Shown: one piece after another, positions 18,931 through 20,480 of the stretch
How the letters are laid out: each line of letters begins with the position of its first letter
Position numbering within the stretch: position 1 is the first letter of the stretch
Virus record (IMG/VR): IMGVR_UViG_3300044859_000289
Span: 1-20,480 of that record
DNA from: a virus
Length of the DNA: 20,480 bases
Direction: 5' to 3' (one strand)
Notes under the pieces: generated by a model
Databases searched by the model: none
The model's input: only the letters and a program-made list of their open reading frames with translations
Told to the model about the DNA's origin: nothing
Position numbers and translations under genes: made by a program

Positions 18931-18965
18931 CTATATTCCGCTCCCGGGAAAAAAGAACTCGGCTG
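18931..18965 (-). other. candidate +1 programmed ribosomal frameshift site
   Basis: Frame 0 of the gp26-like gene and the +1 frame of the 87-residue ORF overlap only here, between a +1-frame TGA at 18966-18968 and the frame-0 TAG at 18931-18933. The coding strand holds GAG TTC TTT TTT CCC GGG AGC: slippage of Phe-tRNA on TTT-C, or Pro-tRNA on CCC-G, gives the same product, FFFP followed by GAEYRGVFMTEV. The fusion would have 347 residues. This is a reading of the sequence, not a demonstrated event. Confidence 0.5.
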
Positions 18966-19701
18966 TCATTGGCAGCTCGTCGATGACCTCCTCTCCATCT
19001 TTAGTCGAAAAAGTGATCTTTGTGTCGATATCTGGAATTACGCTCTCTATGTATTTTCTCAAAGGAAGAGAATCTTGGGATAATAAAGCTCCGCTATCGA
19101 TAAAGTCTCTAACTGTTTTTGTAGAATAATCTCCGTTAATAGAAGTGATCTGATGTTTTAACTTTGTAGTCAATAAACCTGGTGCAGCTTCTCCTAAATT
19201 CTTTTTCATGCCTTTCATCTCTTCGTCGATTTTTCTATCGTCTGCAATTGTTAAGGCTTTGAAAGTAACAGTGTTTTTGGTGAAAGGGAGTTCGAAACTA
19301 AATTCGTTCTTTTCGTTGAATAGAGTGGTATCAATACTCTTATACTTAACAGACTGTAAATCGCCTTTAACGACTTCTGATTCCATCGTATTTGGATTGA
19401 AGTAGTTAAAAGAGTAGTCTTTACCGTAAGCCAATATTCTAGCTGCGATAAGAATAGCGTTCCTGTCGCCCAGGATCAGATCCTCGTAGTTTATTGGAGT
19501 TTTAATGATAGACTTAAGCATTCTTTCAATAGCTAAGCCTTGACGTAACAGATTCGCATTGGTGAGAATGTCCTCTTCTCTAGCGGTCATGTATTTGATT
19601 TCGATTTGCCCAGAAGCTAATGGGGAATCTTTTGGGTATAACAAACCCTTTGATGGAAGATCTACCATTTCGGTAGGTACTGTAAACTTTGGTTCTGACA
19701 T
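18931..19701 (-). CDS. gp26: T4 gp26-family baseplate hub / tail assembly protein
   Basis: The protein has 256 residues. The N-terminal part has VDLPSKGLLYPKDSPLASGQ and IEIKYMTAREEDILTN, the signature I associate with the T4 gp26 baseplate family (gp26 of T4: 208 residues). The remaining sequence (DLILGDRNAILIAARILAYG, ALTIADDRKIDEEM) fits the same family. In T4, genes 26 and 51 sit in the hub region and act in hub assembly. In this phage the gene is immediately upstream of a small frameshift-linked ORF and the tape measure, which suggests a tail assembly chaperone role; this functional reading is inference. Frame 0 ends in PGSGI. Because a terminator precedes the gene, its own promoter should lie in the 45 nt between the hairpin and the ATG. 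Confidence 0.87.
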   Translation of the reverse strand: MSEPKFTVPTEMVDLPSKGLLYPKDSPLASGQIEIKYMTAREEDILTNANLLRQGLAIERMLKSIIKTPINYEDLILGDRNAILIAARILAYGKDYSFNYFNPNTMESEVVKGDLQSVKYKSIDTTLFNEKNEFSFELPFTKNTVTFKALTIADDRKIDEEMKGMKKNLGEAAPGLLTTKLKHQITSINGDYSTKTVRDFIDSGALLSQDSLPLRKYIESVIPDIDTKITFSTKDGEEVIDELPMTAEFFFPGSGI

Positions 19702-19716
19702 GTAATAACTATTTTA

Positions 19717-19725
19717 AATAAATAT
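19717..19725 (-). promoter_or_regulatory. ATATTTATT upstream element (gp26-like gene)
   Basis: ATATTTATT on the coding strand, 15 nt before the ATG at 19701 and downstream of the tube terminator. Of all copies, this is the best argument for promoter function, because transcription must restart between the hairpin and the gene. Confidence 0.5.
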
Positions 19726-19748
19726 AATCTATTAAAATTTCAGGGAAC

Positions 19749-19776
19749 AAAAAAAGACCGCGGTGAGGCGGCCTTT
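19749..19776 (-). terminator. strong Rho-independent terminator after the tail tube gene
   Basis: On the minus strand, AAAGGCCGC pairs with GCGGTCTTT (9 bp with one G-U pair) around a 6-nt loop and leads into a run of seven T. It begins 24 nt after the tube stop. The plus-strand sequence after the stem (CTTTT) is also T-rich, so weak activity in the other direction is possible. Confidence 0.9.
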
Positions 19777-19799
19777 CTTTTATATTCGTTATTTTTATC

Positions 19800-20285
19800 T
19801 TAGAAGTTCAAGATAGCGTAGTCCATACCCAAAGTCAAACTGATTTCGGTAGGATCTGAAGTAGACCAGTCGTAAGTTCCGAAGTTTGTTTCTTTGATGA
19901 AAGCGCCCTTGCAAATCCACTCTGATACAATATCTCCAACTGGACCTAAGATCGATAAGTTAATGTCTTTCTTATAAAAGTCAGAATAACCGTTTCTACC
20001 TGTTACAGACTCGTGATGTAAACGTACCCATTCCATTACAGCCTCTTGGCCTGATGGACTGATTGGATTGTATAAAGACAATGTGATGTCTCTCCACTCA
20101 GCTTTTCCTTTAATCTTACGATAAACATTGATGTGATCTAATTTGATTTCATTTAAAGTAAGACCTGGTGCGTCCGCTTTTTTAATCATATATGAAGGAA
20201 TACCGTCGATGTACATTACAAATCTATTCGATACTGTAGGTTCGAAAGCGGTAAACATTATTTCATTTGGGTCTAATACTGGCAT
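19800..20285 (-). CDS. gp19: tail tube protein (T4 gp19 family)
   Basis: This 161-residue protein matches the length of T4 gp19 (163). It begins with a short polar arm and TVSNRFVMYIDGIPSYMIKK, then ADAPGLTLNEI, the conserved opening of the family in which the second strand contacts the neighbouring subunit. It continues with AEWRDITLSLYNPISPSGQE, VMEWVRLHH and FGTYDWSTSDPTEISLTLG, the beta-sandwich pattern of tube proteins. It forms the inner tube through which DNA passes. A terminator directly follows, as expected for a very highly expressed structural gene that must be made in excess of the downstream baseplate proteins. Confidence 0.95.
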   Translation of the reverse strand: MPVLDPNEIMFTAFEPTVSNRFVMYIDGIPSYMIKKADAPGLTLNEIKLDHINVYRKIKGKAEWRDITLSLYNPISPSGQEAVMEWVRLHHESVTGRNGYSDFYKKDINLSILGPVGDIVSEWICKGAFIKETNFGTYDWSTSDPTEISLTLGMDYAILNF

Positions 20286-20301
20286 TTTTGGTTGTATTTA
20301 G

Positions 20302-20310
20302 TATAAATAT
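20302..20310 (-). promoter_or_regulatory. variant upstream element before the tube gene
   Basis: The coding strand reads ATATTTATA 16 nt before the ATG at 20285, one base from the exact element. It lies in the 34-nt gap after the Lys/Ala-rich gene. Confidence 0.35.
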
Positions 20311-20319
20311 TACTTTTAC

Positions 20320-20480
20320 TTATTTTTTCTTCTCGGCCGCTTTTTTCATATCTGCAGCTTTTTTGTCAGCAACCTTCTTAGCTTCCGCTTCTTTCTTTTT
20401 CTTCTCGTCAGCTTTTTTCTTGTCTTCAGCAACTTTTTTAGCGTCTACTTTTTTAGCTTCGTTTAAACCTGCGCCTTGAT
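20320..20480 (-). CDS. C-terminal end of an unidentified Lys/Ala/Glu-rich protein (partial)
   Basis: The visible 53 codons are low complexity: repeats of AKK, DKK and ADKK-like units in one long amphipathic, strongly charged helix ending in AAEKKK and TAA. In T4 the gene before the tube is the sheath (gene 18), so this could be the tail of a sheath or sheath-like protein, but no diagnostic part of the protein is in the window. The charged helical tail could mediate binding to other proteins or to nucleic acid. The identity cannot be decided from here. The start lies beyond the window. Confidence 0.7.
   Translation of the reverse strand, partial: QGAGLNEAKKVDAKKVAEDKKKADEKKKKEAEAKKVADKKAADMKKAAEKKK

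Noticed and set aside
20267-20479. Plus-strand ORF rich in Phe, Ser and Ala
   Set aside because: It is the complement of the Lys/Ala/Glu-rich coding sequence on the minus strand and of the tube gene start; the composition is that of a shadow frame.

Overview
The window is a contiguous piece of the genome of a tailed, contractile (T4-like) bacteriophage. All credible genes lie on the minus strand, so transcription runs from high to low coordinates, and they are packed with almost no spacing, including 1-nt TAATG and 4-nt ATGA junctions. The DNA is AT-rich. Most start codons lack a Shine-Dalgarno sequence and instead follow A/T-rich leaders. Together with a DUF5522-type small protein and a short GLGDT-type protein, which I associate with Bacteroidota and their phages, this suggests a phage of a Bacteroidota host, probably aquatic. 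The host assignment is inference. There is no integrase, CRISPR array, insertion sequence or tRNA gene.

Morphogenesis block (20480 down to about 8919, in transcription order): the Lys/Ala-rich C-terminal end of an unidentified gene; the tail tube protein (gp19 family) followed by a strong terminator; a gp26-family baseplate/chaperone protein; a small 87-residue ORF reachable from it by a +1 frameshift; the tape measure; a large tube-initiator-like baseplate protein; a 16-codon mini-ORF; a gp53/LysM-like wedge protein; a 1424-residue baseplate hub with a C-terminal M23-peptidase-like domain; and a 208-residue structural protein of unknown role. The order tape measure then tube-initiator-like protein parallels T4 genes 29-48-54.

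Replication block (8864 down to about 2412): a compact family A DNA polymerase with an apparently dead exonuclease-like N-terminus (T4 itself uses a family B enzyme); a 142-residue unknown; a gp32-like single-stranded DNA-binding protein without the T4 zinc site and followed by a terminator; a UvsX recombinase; a T4 RNase H-like 5' nuclease; a DnaB-type replicative helicase (gp41); and a small unknown protein. These would form the core of recombination-dependent replication.

Nucleotide metabolism and small genes (2292 down to 1): an adenosylcobalamin-dependent class II ribonucleotide reductase (NrdJ) supplies deoxynucleotides. It is followed by the DUF5522 protein, a single-span membrane protein and the start of a GLGDT-type small protein.

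The most distinctive observations are a candidate +1 programmed frameshift between the gp26-like gene and the 87-codon ORF, at a T6-C3-G3 run inside a 35-nt overlap of open frames; a recurring ATATTTATT element 7 to 17 nt upstream of several starts; the unusual polymerase; and a terminator that leaves no room for a promoter before uvsX.
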